From Burkholderia aenigmatica (GTDB lineage Bacteria; Pseudomonadota; Gammaproteobacteria; Burkholderiales; Burkholderiaceae), in contig NZ_CABVQC010000015.1 in assembly GCF_902499175.1 (NCBI RefSeq), forward strand, positions 62,001-126,000: a DNA stretch of 64,000 nucleotides, in the 5' to 3' direction. Both the position numbers and the translations under genes were made by a program. The notes under the pieces were generated by a model. That model ran no database searches and had not been told where the DNA came from. It worked only from the letters and a program-made list of their open reading frames with translations. This document shows, piece by piece, positions 45,696 to 54,222 of the stretch (position 1 is its first letter; each line of letters opens with the position of its first letter).

Positions 45696-46430
45696 ATGAC
45701 GAAGAAAGTATTCTGGGACGATCCGTACCGGACCACGCTGGATACCGTCGTGAGCCACGTCGACGGCGCTCGCGTGCGGGTGGACGCGACCATCTTCTTT
45801 GCGTTTTCGGGCGGGCAGGAAAGCGACGCGGGGTCGCTCGGCGGCTATCCGGTCGTCCAGGCCGACAAGCAGGGCCTCGATATCGTCTATACGCTGCCGC
45901 ACGATCATTCGCTGCGCGTCGGCGATCGTGTGACCTGGTGCATCGACTGGACGCGGCGGTACCGGCTGATGCGTCTGCACTTTGCGGCCGAAATGGTGTT
46001 GCAGCTGGTCTATCGGCTCAGGCCCGGCATCGAGCGCATCGGTGCGCATATCGGGCAGGACAAGGCGCGCATCGACTTCGCGAGCGACACGAGCGTGGCG
46101 CCGTTGTTTCCCGAGATCGAATCGGCCGCGGCCGATCTGTCTAAGCGCGACCTGCGCATCGCGACCGACTTCAGCGATGTCGACACGCAACGCCGATACT
46201 GGACGGTCGACGGCTTCTCGACGATGGCGTGCGGCGGCACGCACCCGGCCTCGACCGGCGAGATCGGCATGCTGACGCTCAAGCGCAGGAATACCGGAAA
46301 GGGCAAGGAGCGGATCGAAGTGATGCTGGTCGAGCCGGAGAGGGCCGGCGGGCAGCGGGGCGATGCGGATTCGCGTCGTCCCGTCTCCGTGAAAGATCGG
46401 TCAAGCCCGGAAGGGGGCAAGCGACTTTGA
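45696..46430 (+). CDS. AlaX-like alanyl-tRNA editing domain protein with altered metal motif
   Basis: 244 residues resembling free-standing editing domains that deacylate mischarged tRNA-Ala: an N-terminal FSGGQESDAGSLGG block (usually GGGQ.SD.G) and the C-terminal zinc motif CGGTHPA with Cys179 and His183. The first zinc motif, normally HxxxH, reads HFAAE here (His95, Glu99), so one His ligand is changed to Glu. Residues after about 215 are a low-complexity tail. The gene follows the hydroxylase by 36 bases. It may still bind zinc through a Glu, or have a different role. Confidence 0.8.
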   Translation: MTKKVFWDDPYRTTLDTVVSHVDGARVRVDATIFFAFSGGQESDAGSLGGYPVVQADKQGLDIVYTLPHDHSLRVGDRVTWCIDWTRRYRLMRLHFAAEMVLQLVYRLRPGIERIGAHIGQDKARIDFASDTSVAPLFPEIESAAADLSKRDLRIATDFSDVDTQRRYWTVDGFSTMACGGTHPASTGEIGMLTLKRRNTGKGKERIEVMLVEPERAGGQRGDADSRRPVSVKDRSSPEGGKRL

Positions 46431-46517
46431 CGGAGGAATGTCCCGATTCGGTCGGGCAACCGTCGGATTGCCGCCGGATCGTGGACGGCCGGACGTAGCC
46501 GGCCGGTTTGACGGCGT

Positions 46518-46952
46518 TCAGTGCAGGCCGGCCGATGCGATCGAGCGCACGGTGTCGGTGATGTTCACGCAGCGCGACAGGCCGAAATGCTCGGCTTCGC
46601 GGCGCTCCGGTTCGCTGCTCGCGATCGCCACCGCGCGTTCGGGCGGCACGCCGAGTGCCTGCAGCGCGACGTCGAAGGGATGCTGGTTTGATCCGGAGTC
46701 CTTCTGATTGGCGTCCGTGACGACGACCGAGAAGCGGTCGAGGTTCGCGCGGCCGAACTGGCCTTCGAACATGTCGCTGAGCCGAGCGGCCGGCAGCGTC
46801 GTGACGAGACCGAGTCGATATCCTTCTTCCGATGCTCGGTCGAGCCACTGGATGATCGCGTCGCGTTGATGGCGCGATTCGTGCGAGTCCGGTGTTGCTT
46901 CGATTTGCGCGAATGCTGCGTCGAGACGGGTGACGATGGCTTCGATAACCAC
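46518..46952 (-). CDS. HAD-like protein lacking the N-terminal catalytic motif
   Basis: 144 residues from a GTG at 46952 with GAGG upstream. The chain matches the later part of HAD hydrolases: LGLVTTLPAARLSDMF (motif II-like Thr), then NQHPFDVALQALGVPPERAVAIASSEPERREAEHFG where functional enzymes have KPxP..VGDs..D. The DxDxT nucleophile is absent, the motif III Lys is Gln and the motif IV acids are not conserved. It is either a shortened relic or a binding-only HAD fold. No partner is evident; it converges on the AlaX-like gene. Confidence 0.55.
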   Translation of the reverse strand: MVIEAIVTRLDAAFAQIEATPDSHESRHQRDAIIQWLDRASEEGYRLGLVTTLPAARLSDMFEGQFGRANLDRFSVVVTDANQKDSGSNQHPFDVALQALGVPPERAVAIASSEPERREAEHFGLSRCVNITDTVRSIASAGLH

Positions 46953-47283
46953 GGTGATTCCTCTTCAGAGACGTGATGATCCGTTCGCCGACGGGAATGC
47001 CACACACCTTAGCGTCGATCCGGAAAACGCGACTAATTAATATTTTTATCCGACCCATACGATTCGGCTAATGAATCGGGTGGCGAGCCAAGGTGGGCGC
47101 GGGATGCGTGTCGCACGTCGTATTCCGCGCGAACGGCATCGTATCGACGGTCTTCGATGTGATGCACCAGATTCGCGCACGCAGTGAATGCGTCGCACCG
47201 TGCATGTGCATCCAAAAAAACGGCATACCGAGCGATGCACGCCCGATATGCCGTCTTGCGATGCTGCGCGCGAACCGGCGCGA
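46953..47283. other. Intergenic region; holds a terminator, no gene seen
   Basis: About 330 bases between two minus-strand genes. The right part carries the intrinsic terminator of the NDH-2 gene. Near 47030-47080 it is A/T-rich, compatible with the promoter of the HAD-like gene. No supported frame. Confidence 0.5.
47214..47254 (-). terminator. Intrinsic terminator of the NDH-2 gene
   Basis: ACGGCATA (47220-47227) and TATGCCGT (47247-47254) form an 8-base-pair stem, and the minus strand continues into seven T (47220-47214). It lies 30-70 bases after the NDH-2 stop codon. Confidence 0.7.
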
Positions 47284-48642
47284 TCAGTGCAGCTTGATCG
47301 ACGGCTGGTTGCGGCTCTGCAGCCAGTGGCTCAGCGACTGGAACAGCGCGCGCTTCACGCCGACCACGCTGAACAGGTGCTTGCGATACAGGAACTTGTA
47401 CAGCCCTATCGCGGCGAGCCCGTCGACGATCAGCGAGCGCGAGCGCCCGCGGAGGTCGGCCTGGTACACGGCGCCCGCATGCCCGAGCGACACGACAGTG
47501 CCCGCATCGTGGAACGTGAAGCCAGCCACCGGCTTGCCGACGACGCGGCGCGCGAACGCGTTGACCAGGTACACGGCCTGCTGGTATGCGACCTGCGCGC
47601 GCGGCGGCAGGAAGCCGCTCGCGCCGGCCGTCGGGCATGCGGCGCAGTCGCCGAACGCATACACGTGCGGGTCGTCCGGCGTCTGCAGCGTATCGGTCAC
47701 GATCACCTGGTTCGAACGATTGAGCACGATGTCGCCGATCTCCCGCAGGATCGCGGGGCCCGCCACGCCGGCCGCCCAGATCGTGATGTCGCTTGCGAGC
47801 CGTTCGCCGGTCGCGGTCGTCACGGCGTCCGCGCTGACTTCGGCCACGCGTGTATCGGTCAGCACGTCGACGTTCAGCACGCGAAGCTGCGCGTGCATCT
47901 TGCCGGACAGCCGCTCGTCAAGCGCCGGCAGGATGCGCGGGCCGCCTTCGATCAGCCGGATGTGCACGTCGCGCGCGGACACCAGTGCCTTGAAGCGGTA
48001 CGTCGTCAGCTGCTGGATCGCGTGCCGCAGCGCGGCGGCCAGCTCGACACCCGTCGCGCCCGCGCCGATCACGTTGATGCAGATCGGCGCCGCGCGCTGC
48101 GCGGGCTGCTGCTCGGCCAGGTGATTCGCCTTCGTGCACGCCGCGAGGAACTTCCGGCGGAAATCCTCGGCCTGGTCGAGGTTTTCGAGCGGCAGTGCAT
48201 GGCGCGCCGCGCCCGGCACATTGAAGAAGTTCGTCACGCTGCCGACGGCGAGCACGAGGTCGTCATAGCCGAGCTCGCGCTGCGGCAGGATCTCCGTGCC
48301 GTCCGCGTCCTGCACGGCCGCGATCGTCGCCGTGCGTGCGGCGCGGTCCACCCGCTGCAGTGCGCCCTGCACGAAACGGAACCCGTGGCGCTTCGCTTGC
48401 GCCGCGTATTCGATCGTGTGGGACGCCGGGTCGCGATGGCCCGATGCGGCTTCGTGCAGCAGCGGCTTCCAGAAGTGCGTCGGATAGCGGTCGACGAGCA
48501 CGACTTCGGCTTGCCCACGGCGTCCGACGGTATCGCCGAGACGCGTGGCGAGGTGCAGGCCGCCGGCGCCGCCGCCGACGATCACGATGCGCGGCAGGCG
48601 CGGTGCGCGGTCCGTTGCAAGGTTGGGCGTGGTGTTGTCCAT
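47284..48642 (-). CDS. ndh: Type II NADH dehydrogenase
   Basis: 452 residues. The FAD dinucleotide motif VGGGAGG is at 22-28, the NADH-binding motif GAGATGVELA near residue 205, and the second FAD contact YAFGDCAA near 340. The C-terminal part contains an amphipathic stretch (YKFLYRKHLFSVVGVKRALFQSLSHWLQ) that attaches NDH-2 proteins to the membrane. The enzyme passes electrons from NADH to quinone without proton pumping. It is divergent from a LysR gene by 100 bases and ends at its own terminator, so it is monocistronic. Confidence 0.9.
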   Translation of the reverse strand: MDNTTPNLATDRAPRLPRIVIVGGGAGGLHLATRLGDTVGRRGQAEVVLVDRYPTHFWKPLLHEAASGHRDPASHTIEYAAQAKRHGFRFVQGALQRVDRAARTATIAAVQDADGTEILPQRELGYDDLVLAVGSVTNFFNVPGAARHALPLENLDQAEDFRRKFLAACTKANHLAEQQPAQRAAPICINVIGAGATGVELAAALRHAIQQLTTYRFKALVSARDVHIRLIEGGPRILPALDERLSGKMHAQLRVLNVDVLTDTRVAEVSADAVTTATGERLASDITIWAAGVAGPAILREIGDIVLNRSNQVIVTDTLQTPDDPHVYAFGDCAACPTAGASGFLPPRAQVAYQQAVYLVNAFARRVVGKPVAGFTFHDAGTVVSLGHAGAVYQADLRGRSRSLIVDGLAAIGLYKFLYRKHLFSVVGVKRALFQSLSHWLQSRNQPSIKLH

Positions 48643-48742
48643 GGTGGGCTCCCGCTAGATGACGATTCGGATGACATTGCTCAAGAACCGACGATATAGT
48701 TTCGAACCCACTCGAACAATTTAATGTTTATAAGCGACTCAT
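48643..48742. promoter_or_regulatory. Divergent ndh / LysR promoter with two dyads
   Basis: Two inverted repeats: TTCGA-N6-TCGAA at 48701-48716 in the gap, and TATAAG-N17-CTTATA at 48729-48734 and 48752-48757 surrounding the ATG at 48743. These could be LysR-type binding sites for activation of ndh and autoregulation. Confidence 0.4.
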
Positions 48743-49696
48743 ATGTATTCACTTATAGGAAAGACCGCGACGTTTCGGCAACTGAAGGCGCTGGACATGA
48801 TTGCGCGGCTCGGCAGCGTGTCGCGGGCGGCCGAGGAGCTGAACCTGACGCAGCCGGCCGTGTCGCTGCAGGTTCGCCTGCTCGAGGAGGCCGTGGGCGC
48901 CGCGTTGCTGCAGCGGGTGGGGCGCGGCGTGCAGCTGACCGCGGCCGGCGAGATCGTGTCGCGCTATGCGCGCGAGATCCTGCATCTGTGGACCGAGGCC
49001 GGCGACGAAGTGGCCGCGTTGACGGGCGATCTGGGCGGCACGCTGCGGATCGGCGCGATCACGACGGCCGAATACCTGATTCCGCCACTGCTCGTGAAAT
49101 TCACCGCGACGCGTCCGCATGTGAAGACGTACTTCAAGGTCGGCAATCGCGACGACATCATCCGCATGCTCGCGACGCATGAAATCGATCTCGCGGTGAT
49201 GGGCAGCGCGCCGAAGGAGCTGCGCACTCATGCGGTCGAGTTCGCGAAACATCCGATGGTGTTCGTCGCGGCGCCCGGCCATCCGCTGATGCAGCGCAAG
49301 CGCGTCGCGCTGAAGGATCTCGAATCCGCGCACCTGCTTGTGCGCGAACGCGGCGCGGGCACGCGCTCGACCGTCGAGAGCCTGTTCAAGACGGCCGGCT
49401 ACCGCTTCCATGTGGGCTCCGAACTGTCGAGCAACGAGGCCATCAAGCAGATGGCCGAAGCCGGGCTCGGCATTGCGTTCCTGTCGTTGCACGCGTGTGC
49501 ACTCGAACTGCGCGCGGGGCTGCTCGGGCAACTGCCGTTCCCCGGCAACCCGATCGAGCGCGAATGGTATGTGGTCACGCTCGCCGACCGGCGGATCTCG
49601 CAGGTCACGGGGCTGTTCCGGGATTTCCTGATCAAGCAGGGCGCACCGGTGATCGACGGCGCGACGGTGGCGCCGCACGAGCGGCGGCGCAAGTAG
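48743..49696 (+). CDS. LysR-family transcriptional regulator, CbbR-like
   Basis: 317 residues. The helix-turn-helix is at about 24-46 (SVSRAAEELNLTQPAVSLQVRLLEEAVG), a typical CbbR/CysL-like start (TFRQLKALDMIARLGS). The effector domain has GTLRIGAITTAEYLIPPLL. CbbR regulators sense redox or NADPH-linked metabolites, which would suit the divergent partner, a quinone-linked NADH dehydrogenase; no Calvin-cycle genes are here. Control of ndh is inference. Confidence 0.9.
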   Translation: MYSLIGKTATFRQLKALDMIARLGSVSRAAEELNLTQPAVSLQVRLLEEAVGAALLQRVGRGVQLTAAGEIVSRYAREILHLWTEAGDEVAALTGDLGGTLRIGAITTAEYLIPPLLVKFTATRPHVKTYFKVGNRDDIIRMLATHEIDLAVMGSAPKELRTHAVEFAKHPMVFVAAPGHPLMQRKRVALKDLESAHLLVRERGAGTRSTVESLFKTAGYRFHVGSELSSNEAIKQMAEAGLGIAFLSLHACALELRAGLLGQLPFPGNPIEREWYVVTLADRRISQVTGLFRDFLIKQGAPVIDGATVAPHERRRK

Positions 49697-49735
49697 GCGG
49701 CGTACCGGGTCGAACGACGCCGGCCGCGTGGCCGG

Positions 49736-49936
49736 TCAGACGAGCCCGAAATCGTCGTTGCTGTCGGGGATCGACGCGAGCAGTCGTTCGAGCCGGTACC
49801 AGCCGACGATGCGCAGGCACCAGGCGGCGATCGTGGCGCGGTCGTTGCGGGAGCGGGGGCCGGATGACGGGCGGGGAGCGGCGGAAGGCGAGGACGCAGT
49901 GAGCGCGACGCGTTGCGCAAGGCACGGATGGGGCAT
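49736..49936 (-). CDS. Possible 66-residue hypothetical protein
   Basis: An ATG at 49936 follows a well-placed GGAG. The chain has a Ser/Pro/Arg-rich beginning and a more protein-like end (TIAAWCLRIVGWYRLERLLASIPDSNDDFGLV) that could be one amphipathic helix. It is divergent from the AraC gene at 50131 and converges with the LysR gene. No family recognised; it may be spurious. Confidence 0.4.
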   Translation of the reverse strand: MPHPCLAQRVALTASSPSAAPRPSSGPRSRNDRATIAAWCLRIVGWYRLERLLASIPDSNDDFGLV

Positions 49937-50130
49937 GACGGTCTCCGTAGGTGTCGGATGGGGCCATCGTAAGCGGCGCCGCGCCCGCCGGCGCACACGG
50001 AAGGATGGCCCTGAGCAGAAACGGATGATCTTTTTCTGCTTGGCCCGGGCGTGCTCCCGGCAGGCCCGGCAGGCGGCCCGAAAACGCGTCACAATGCGCG
50101 TTCGACATCCCCATCCACGGGAGGAAGGCC

Positions 50131-51048
50131 ATGAGCGATGCGATTCTCGCGGCGCCGACGGACAACGGCGTCCCGGTCAGCCTGCGCACCAGCCGCGGGC
50201 TCGGCTGGCAGGGCTTCGGCGCGTCGCTGCTGGAGATTCGCGCGGGCACCTACCGGATTCCGGCGGCCGACCATCACCGGATCGGCGTGCATATCGGGCC
50301 GCCCGTCCGCGCGGATTGCGTGTGCGACGGCGAGCGCGTGTCGCGCATCCAGGCGCATGGCGACGTCGACGTGATTCCGGCCGGCTTGCCCGGCCAGTGG
50401 ACCGACAGCGCCGACTGCCGGATCCTCCATATCGCACTCACCGATACGTTCGTGCGGCGGACCGTCGAACAGCTCGAGCTGAAGCCGTCGCAGGGGCAGA
50501 TCCGCCGCCGGCTGCAGGTGCGCGATCCGCGCCTGCAGCACATCGCGTGGGCGATGGCCGCCGAACTCGAAGCGGAAGACGCGTCGGATCCGCTCTATGC
50601 GGAAAGCCTGTGTACGGCGCTCGTCGCGCGGCTGGTCGACGGCCAGCCGGCGTTTCGCGAGCGCCGCCGCACCCTCGCGCCGAAAGCGGCCGCGCGCGTG
50701 ATCGACTATGTCGAAGCGAACCTCGACCAGCGCATGACGCTGACCGAACTCGCGGCGCTCGTGTCGATCAGCGTGCCGCATTTCAAGGTGCTGTTCCGCG
50801 AAACGCTCGGGATGCCCGTGCACCAGTACGTCGTGCGGCGCCGGGTCGAGCGCGCGAAGGCGTTGTTGCTCGAAGGCCGGCTCAGCATCAGCCAGGTCGC
50901 GCTCGAAGCCGGGTTTGCACACCAGAGCCACATGGCGAACTGGATGAATCGCGTGCTGGGTGCGACGCCGACCGAGATTGCGCGGTCGGGCGAGCGGGGC
51001 GGGCTGCGGCTGGCTTATGACGGCGCGGGCAGCGGGGGTGGGGCATAG
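50131..51048 (+). CDS. AraC-family transcriptional regulator
   Basis: 305 residues. A N-terminal cupin-like segment (GTYRIPAADHHRIGVHIGPP, GDVDVIPAGLPGQW) is followed by a C-terminal HTH pair (about 200-295: MTLTELAALVSISVPHFKVLFRETLGMPVHQYV and ISQVALEAGFAHQSHMANWMNRVLGATP). This layout belongs to AraC members that sense small organic ligands. It is not obviously paired with a target; the nearest co-directional gene is the NmrA protein 357 bases downstream. Confidence 0.88.
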   Translation: MSDAILAAPTDNGVPVSLRTSRGLGWQGFGASLLEIRAGTYRIPAADHHRIGVHIGPPVRADCVCDGERVSRIQAHGDVDVIPAGLPGQWTDSADCRILHIALTDTFVRRTVEQLELKPSQGQIRRRLQVRDPRLQHIAWAMAAELEAEDASDPLYAESLCTALVARLVDGQPAFRERRRTLAPKAAARVIDYVEANLDQRMTLTELAALVSISVPHFKVLFRETLGMPVHQYVVRRRVERAKALLLEGRLSISQVALEAGFAHQSHMANWMNRVLGATPTEIARSGERGGLRLAYDGAGSGGGA

Positions 51049-51405
51049 CGGAGCGATGGCGCCGCGCCGGATATGCGTTGTCGCTTCGGATCTCGGGGCC
51101 ATTGTCCAGCAGGCTGTTGGACAATGACCGCGTTCGTCCTCGTCCAGAAAGCGCTGCACCGTCCTCGGTCTCGACGGGCCTCCTGAAGCGCAGCGCCTTG
51201 GGCGTGAGCGGCTCATCCCTCGCCAGTGTGTCGTTGCCCGCCATCGGCGGACCGCAGGACTCGAAGCGACTAGCAAGGCGGCGGACGATTCGCATGGCCG
51301 CCGCCCAATCCATCATCCTTTCCTGCTGGTTTCATCCCTCCCTGCGCGCCGTTCCCTCCGCCCAACCCGACAATCACCCCACCTTCACCCCCTCAGGAAC
51401 GAATC
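51049..51405. other. Intergenic region with a perfect inverted repeat, no gene assigned
   Basis: About 357 bases between two plus-strand genes. CATTGTCCA (51100-51108) and TGGACAATG (51118-51126) form a 9-base-pair dyad around a 9-base loop; there is no T run. Open frames in the rest are unbiased. Purpose unknown. Confidence 0.5.
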
Positions 51406-52293
51406 GTGTTCGTGATCTTCGGTGCATCCGGCAACGTCGGCCAGTCGACCGTGACGGCCTTGCGCAATGCCGGCCATCCCGTGCGCGCGGTGTTGCGCGA
51501 CGCACGCCATCGTGAACGTTTCGCGCAGCTCGGCTGCGACGTCGTGATCGCCGAGCTGACGGACGCGAACACGATCGCATCGGCGATCGACGGCGCGCGG
51601 GCCGTGCAGATACTGTGCCCGGTACCCGTCGCCGACCCCGATCCGGCCGCGACGATGACGCGGACGATCGATGTCGCGACCGCCGCGCTCGCCGCCAACC
51701 CGCCGCCGGTGCTGCTCGCGCTGTCGGACTACGGCGCGGAGCGCGACGGCAATACGGGCATCACCCGCCTGTTTCATGACTTCGAGGAACGGCTGAAGGC
51801 GATCCCGACACACCTGACGCTGCTGCGTTCGGCCGAGCATCTGCAGAACTGGTCGCGCATCCTGCCGGTCGCGCTCGGCACGGGCGTGCTGCCGAGCTTT
51901 CATCATCCGGTCGACAAGGTGTTCCCGACGGTCTGGGCGCCGGATGTGGGCGTCGTCGCGGCGCGGCTGTTGCTCGATGCGCCCGGAGGCGGTAACGGGC
52001 CGCGCATCGTCAGTGTCGAAGGGCCGCGGCGGGTGAGCGTGACCGCGATTGCCGATACGCTCGGCGCAGCGGCCGGCCGGGCAATCGTCGCGCATGAACT
52101 GCCGCGCGACACCTGGGCCGCGACGCTGCTGCGCGCGGGCCTCAGCGAACGCCATGCGCAGTTGATCGTCGATCTGTACGACGTGCACAACGCGGGGCAG
52201 ATCGACGTCGAGGACGGTGTGTCGGAGCGGCTTTACGGGACGACGACGCCGACTGACGCACTCGCGCAACTGGTGCGCCAGCACGCGCGGTAG
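51406..52293 (+). CDS. NmrA-like NAD(P)-binding protein (atypical SDR)
   Basis: 295 residues from a GTG at 51406 with AGGA at 51395-51398. The Rossmann motif GASGNVGQ (6-13) is followed by HPVRAVLRDARHRERFAQLG, the pattern of NmrA/QOR2-type proteins that bind NAD(P) and act as redox sensors or quinone/enone reductases. It lacks the SDR YxxxK pair in the usual place. It ends 31 bases before the BenE-type gene on the other strand. Confidence 0.85.
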   Translation: MFVIFGASGNVGQSTVTALRNAGHPVRAVLRDARHRERFAQLGCDVVIAELTDANTIASAIDGARAVQILCPVPVADPDPAATMTRTIDVATAALAANPPPVLLALSDYGAERDGNTGITRLFHDFEERLKAIPTHLTLLRSAEHLQNWSRILPVALGTGVLPSFHHPVDKVFPTVWAPDVGVVAARLLLDAPGGGNGPRIVSVEGPRRVSVTAIADTLGAAAGRAIVAHELPRDTWAATLLRAGLSERHAQLIVDLYDVHNAGQIDVEDGVSERLYGTTTPTDALAQLVRQHAR

Positions 52294-52324
52294 TGGCGGT
52301 GGCAGTGGCGACTGGTGTTGCGCA

Positions 52325-53527
52325 TCACGCCGGTCGCCGCACCTTGTTCAGTACCGCATACGAAAGCGATCCGATCACGATTCCCCAGAACGCGGAGCCG
52401 AGCCCGAGCCACGTCATGCCCGACGCGGTCGCAAGGAACGTGATCAGCGACGCCTCGCGGTGGTTCTCGTCCTCGAAGATCCCGTGCACGTTCGCGCCGA
52501 TCGCGCCGATCAGCGCGAGCCCCGCGAGGATCGCGACGAATGCCTTCGGCAGCGCGAAGAACACCGTGACGATCGTGCCCGCGAACAGCCCGCCGATCAG
52601 GTAGATCGCCCCGTTCGCGAGTCCGGCGATGTAGCGCCGGTCCGGATCCTCGTGCGCGTCCTTGCCGGTGCACAGCGCGGCCGTGATCGCCGCGACGACG
52701 ATCGTGATTCCGCCGAAGCACGCGACCGCGAGCGACATCACGCTGGTCACCGTGATGATCGGCCGCGCGGGGGTGTGATAGCCGGACACCCGCAGGATCG
52801 TCATGCCCGGCAGGAACTGGCCGGTGAGGCTGACGACGACGAGCGGCAGCGCGAGGCTGAGCGTCGTGCCGAGCGTCCATTCGGGCGCGATGAAGATCGG
52901 GTGCGCGAGGCTCGCGGACACGTTGCCGAGATGCGTCATCCCGAGCAGCGTCGCGAGCGCGGCGCCCGTGAGCAGCACGAGCACGATGCTGTAGCGCGGC
53001 AGCAGGCGCCTGAAGATCACGTAGGCCGCGATCATCCCGAACGCGAGCGCGGGCTGCTCCGACGCGGCGGCGAACGCATGCGTGCCGAACGGCAGCAGGA
53101 TGCCGGCCATCATCCCGCACGCGATACCGCGCGGAATATGGCGGACGAGCCGGTCGAAATAGCCGGTCACGCCGATCAGCAGGATGATCAGCGCGGCCGT
53201 GAGGTACGCGCCGACGGCCTGGTTGAGCGTCAGTTGCGGAAACAGGCCGACGAGCAGCGCGGTGCCGGGCGCCGACCACGCGGTGATGATCGGCACCTTC
53301 AGCTTCCAGCTCGCGAACAGGCCCGATACGCCCGCGCCGATCGAGATCGCCCAGACCCACGACGACACCATCGCGTCGGACACATGGGCGGCCTGTGCGG
53401 CCTGGAAGAAGATCGCGAGCGGGCCTGCATAGGAAATCAGCACCGCGAGAAAGCCCGCGGTAATCGCGGAAACGGACCAGTCGTTGCCGATCACGCGGAT
53501 CGTGCCGGGCGGGGTGTTCGGTTGCAT
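52325..53527 (-). CDS. benE: BenE-family benzoate/H+ symporter
   Basis: 400 residues with about 12 hydrophobic segments. The N-terminal AGFLAVLISYAGPLAIFFQAA and SIGAGVSGLFASWKLKVPIITAWSAPGTALL match the BenE group of proton-coupled benzoate importers. The start at 53527 (MQPNTPPG) is typical; longer frames add unrelated leader. It is not next to ben or cat genes here, so the substrate could be another aromatic acid; with the phenol genes nearby it adds to the aromatic-catabolic profile. Confidence 0.88.
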   Translation of the reverse strand: MQPNTPPGTIRVIGNDWSVSAITAGFLAVLISYAGPLAIFFQAAQAAHVSDAMVSSWVWAISIGAGVSGLFASWKLKVPIITAWSAPGTALLVGLFPQLTLNQAVGAYLTAALIILLIGVTGYFDRLVRHIPRGIACGMMAGILLPFGTHAFAAASEQPALAFGMIAAYVIFRRLLPRYSIVLVLLTGAALATLLGMTHLGNVSASLAHPIFIAPEWTLGTTLSLALPLVVVSLTGQFLPGMTILRVSGYHTPARPIITVTSVMSLAVACFGGITIVVAAITAALCTGKDAHEDPDRRYIAGLANGAIYLIGGLFAGTIVTVFFALPKAFVAILAGLALIGAIGANVHGIFEDENHREASLITFLATASGMTWLGLGSAFWGIVIGSLSYAVLNKVRRPA

Positions 53528-53679
53528 CGTCGTGGGGAAGTGCGGCGCGCGGCCGGGGGCAGAGCCGGGGCGAATGATTGTTGGAAGCCCCGGACGAGCC
53601 GTCATTCTGGGCATTGCCGACGCAATTGGCAATGCGCGGGTGCGAGCGGGGTCGTCGGTGTTTTGTAAGGTTTCGGCCG

Positions 53680-54111
53680 TTAGCGAGCCGGATCGACGGA
53701 GATCGAATCGACTTGCTCCACGACCTTGACCGCCTGTGTCAGATCGCCTTCGAGCGTGCGACCGTGGCTGTCGTAAAAGATCTGGGTCGTGTAGATCGTC
53801 AGCGTGGCGGGAATCGGCTTGCCGTGATCGCGCCAGTCGACGGGCACCGTGTAGGGGCCGATTCTCGCGCCGGACAAGCCGGGAATCGCTGCACCCGAGA
53901 TGCGAATGCCGACCGCGGCGCCGCGCATCTCGAAGGTTGCCAGGACGAAGCGCTCCAGCGCCGGCTTGTTGCGGAACAGGGGCAGGATGTCGTCGCGGAA
54001 TCCGACCGTGCCTTCCGCGAATCCGGTCAGTGGAAGCAGGGTCAGCAGCAGGGCCGCCAGGACGCGCCGGATCCCGTTACGCGTGCGTGATGTCGATTCT
54101 GGTGCATGCAT
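53680..54111 (-). CDS. Exported hypothetical protein
   Basis: 143 residues. A long basic n-region and hydrophobic helix (RRVLAALLLTLLPLTGFA) end at a likely cleavage site GFA|EGT. The mature part is beta-rich (FVLATFEMRGAAVGIRISG, YTVPVDWRDHGKPIPATLTIYTTQIFYDSHGRTL). I do not recognise the family; it looks like a small periplasmic beta-sandwich protein. It stands alone, with 110 or more bases on each side. Confidence 0.65.
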   Translation of the reverse strand: MHAPESTSRTRNGIRRVLAALLLTLLPLTGFAEGTVGFRDDILPLFRNKPALERFVLATFEMRGAAVGIRISGAAIPGLSGARIGPYTVPVDWRDHGKPIPATLTIYTTQIFYDSHGRTLEGDLTQAVKVVEQVDSISVDPAR

Positions 54112-54222
54112 GCTTGACGTTTCCTCCTGCCGGATGTCCGTGGCCCGTTTTCCCGGTGAAGACTGTACCGGAAGAGGCGGGGTCGGCGCGTTTTCGCCGC
54201 GGCGACGAGGATCGCTCCGGGG

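Noticed and set aside
50888-51316. 142-codon minus-strand frame across the AraC 3' end and gap
   Set aside because: Half of it is antisense to the AraC gene, and the rest has no bias or ribosome-binding site.
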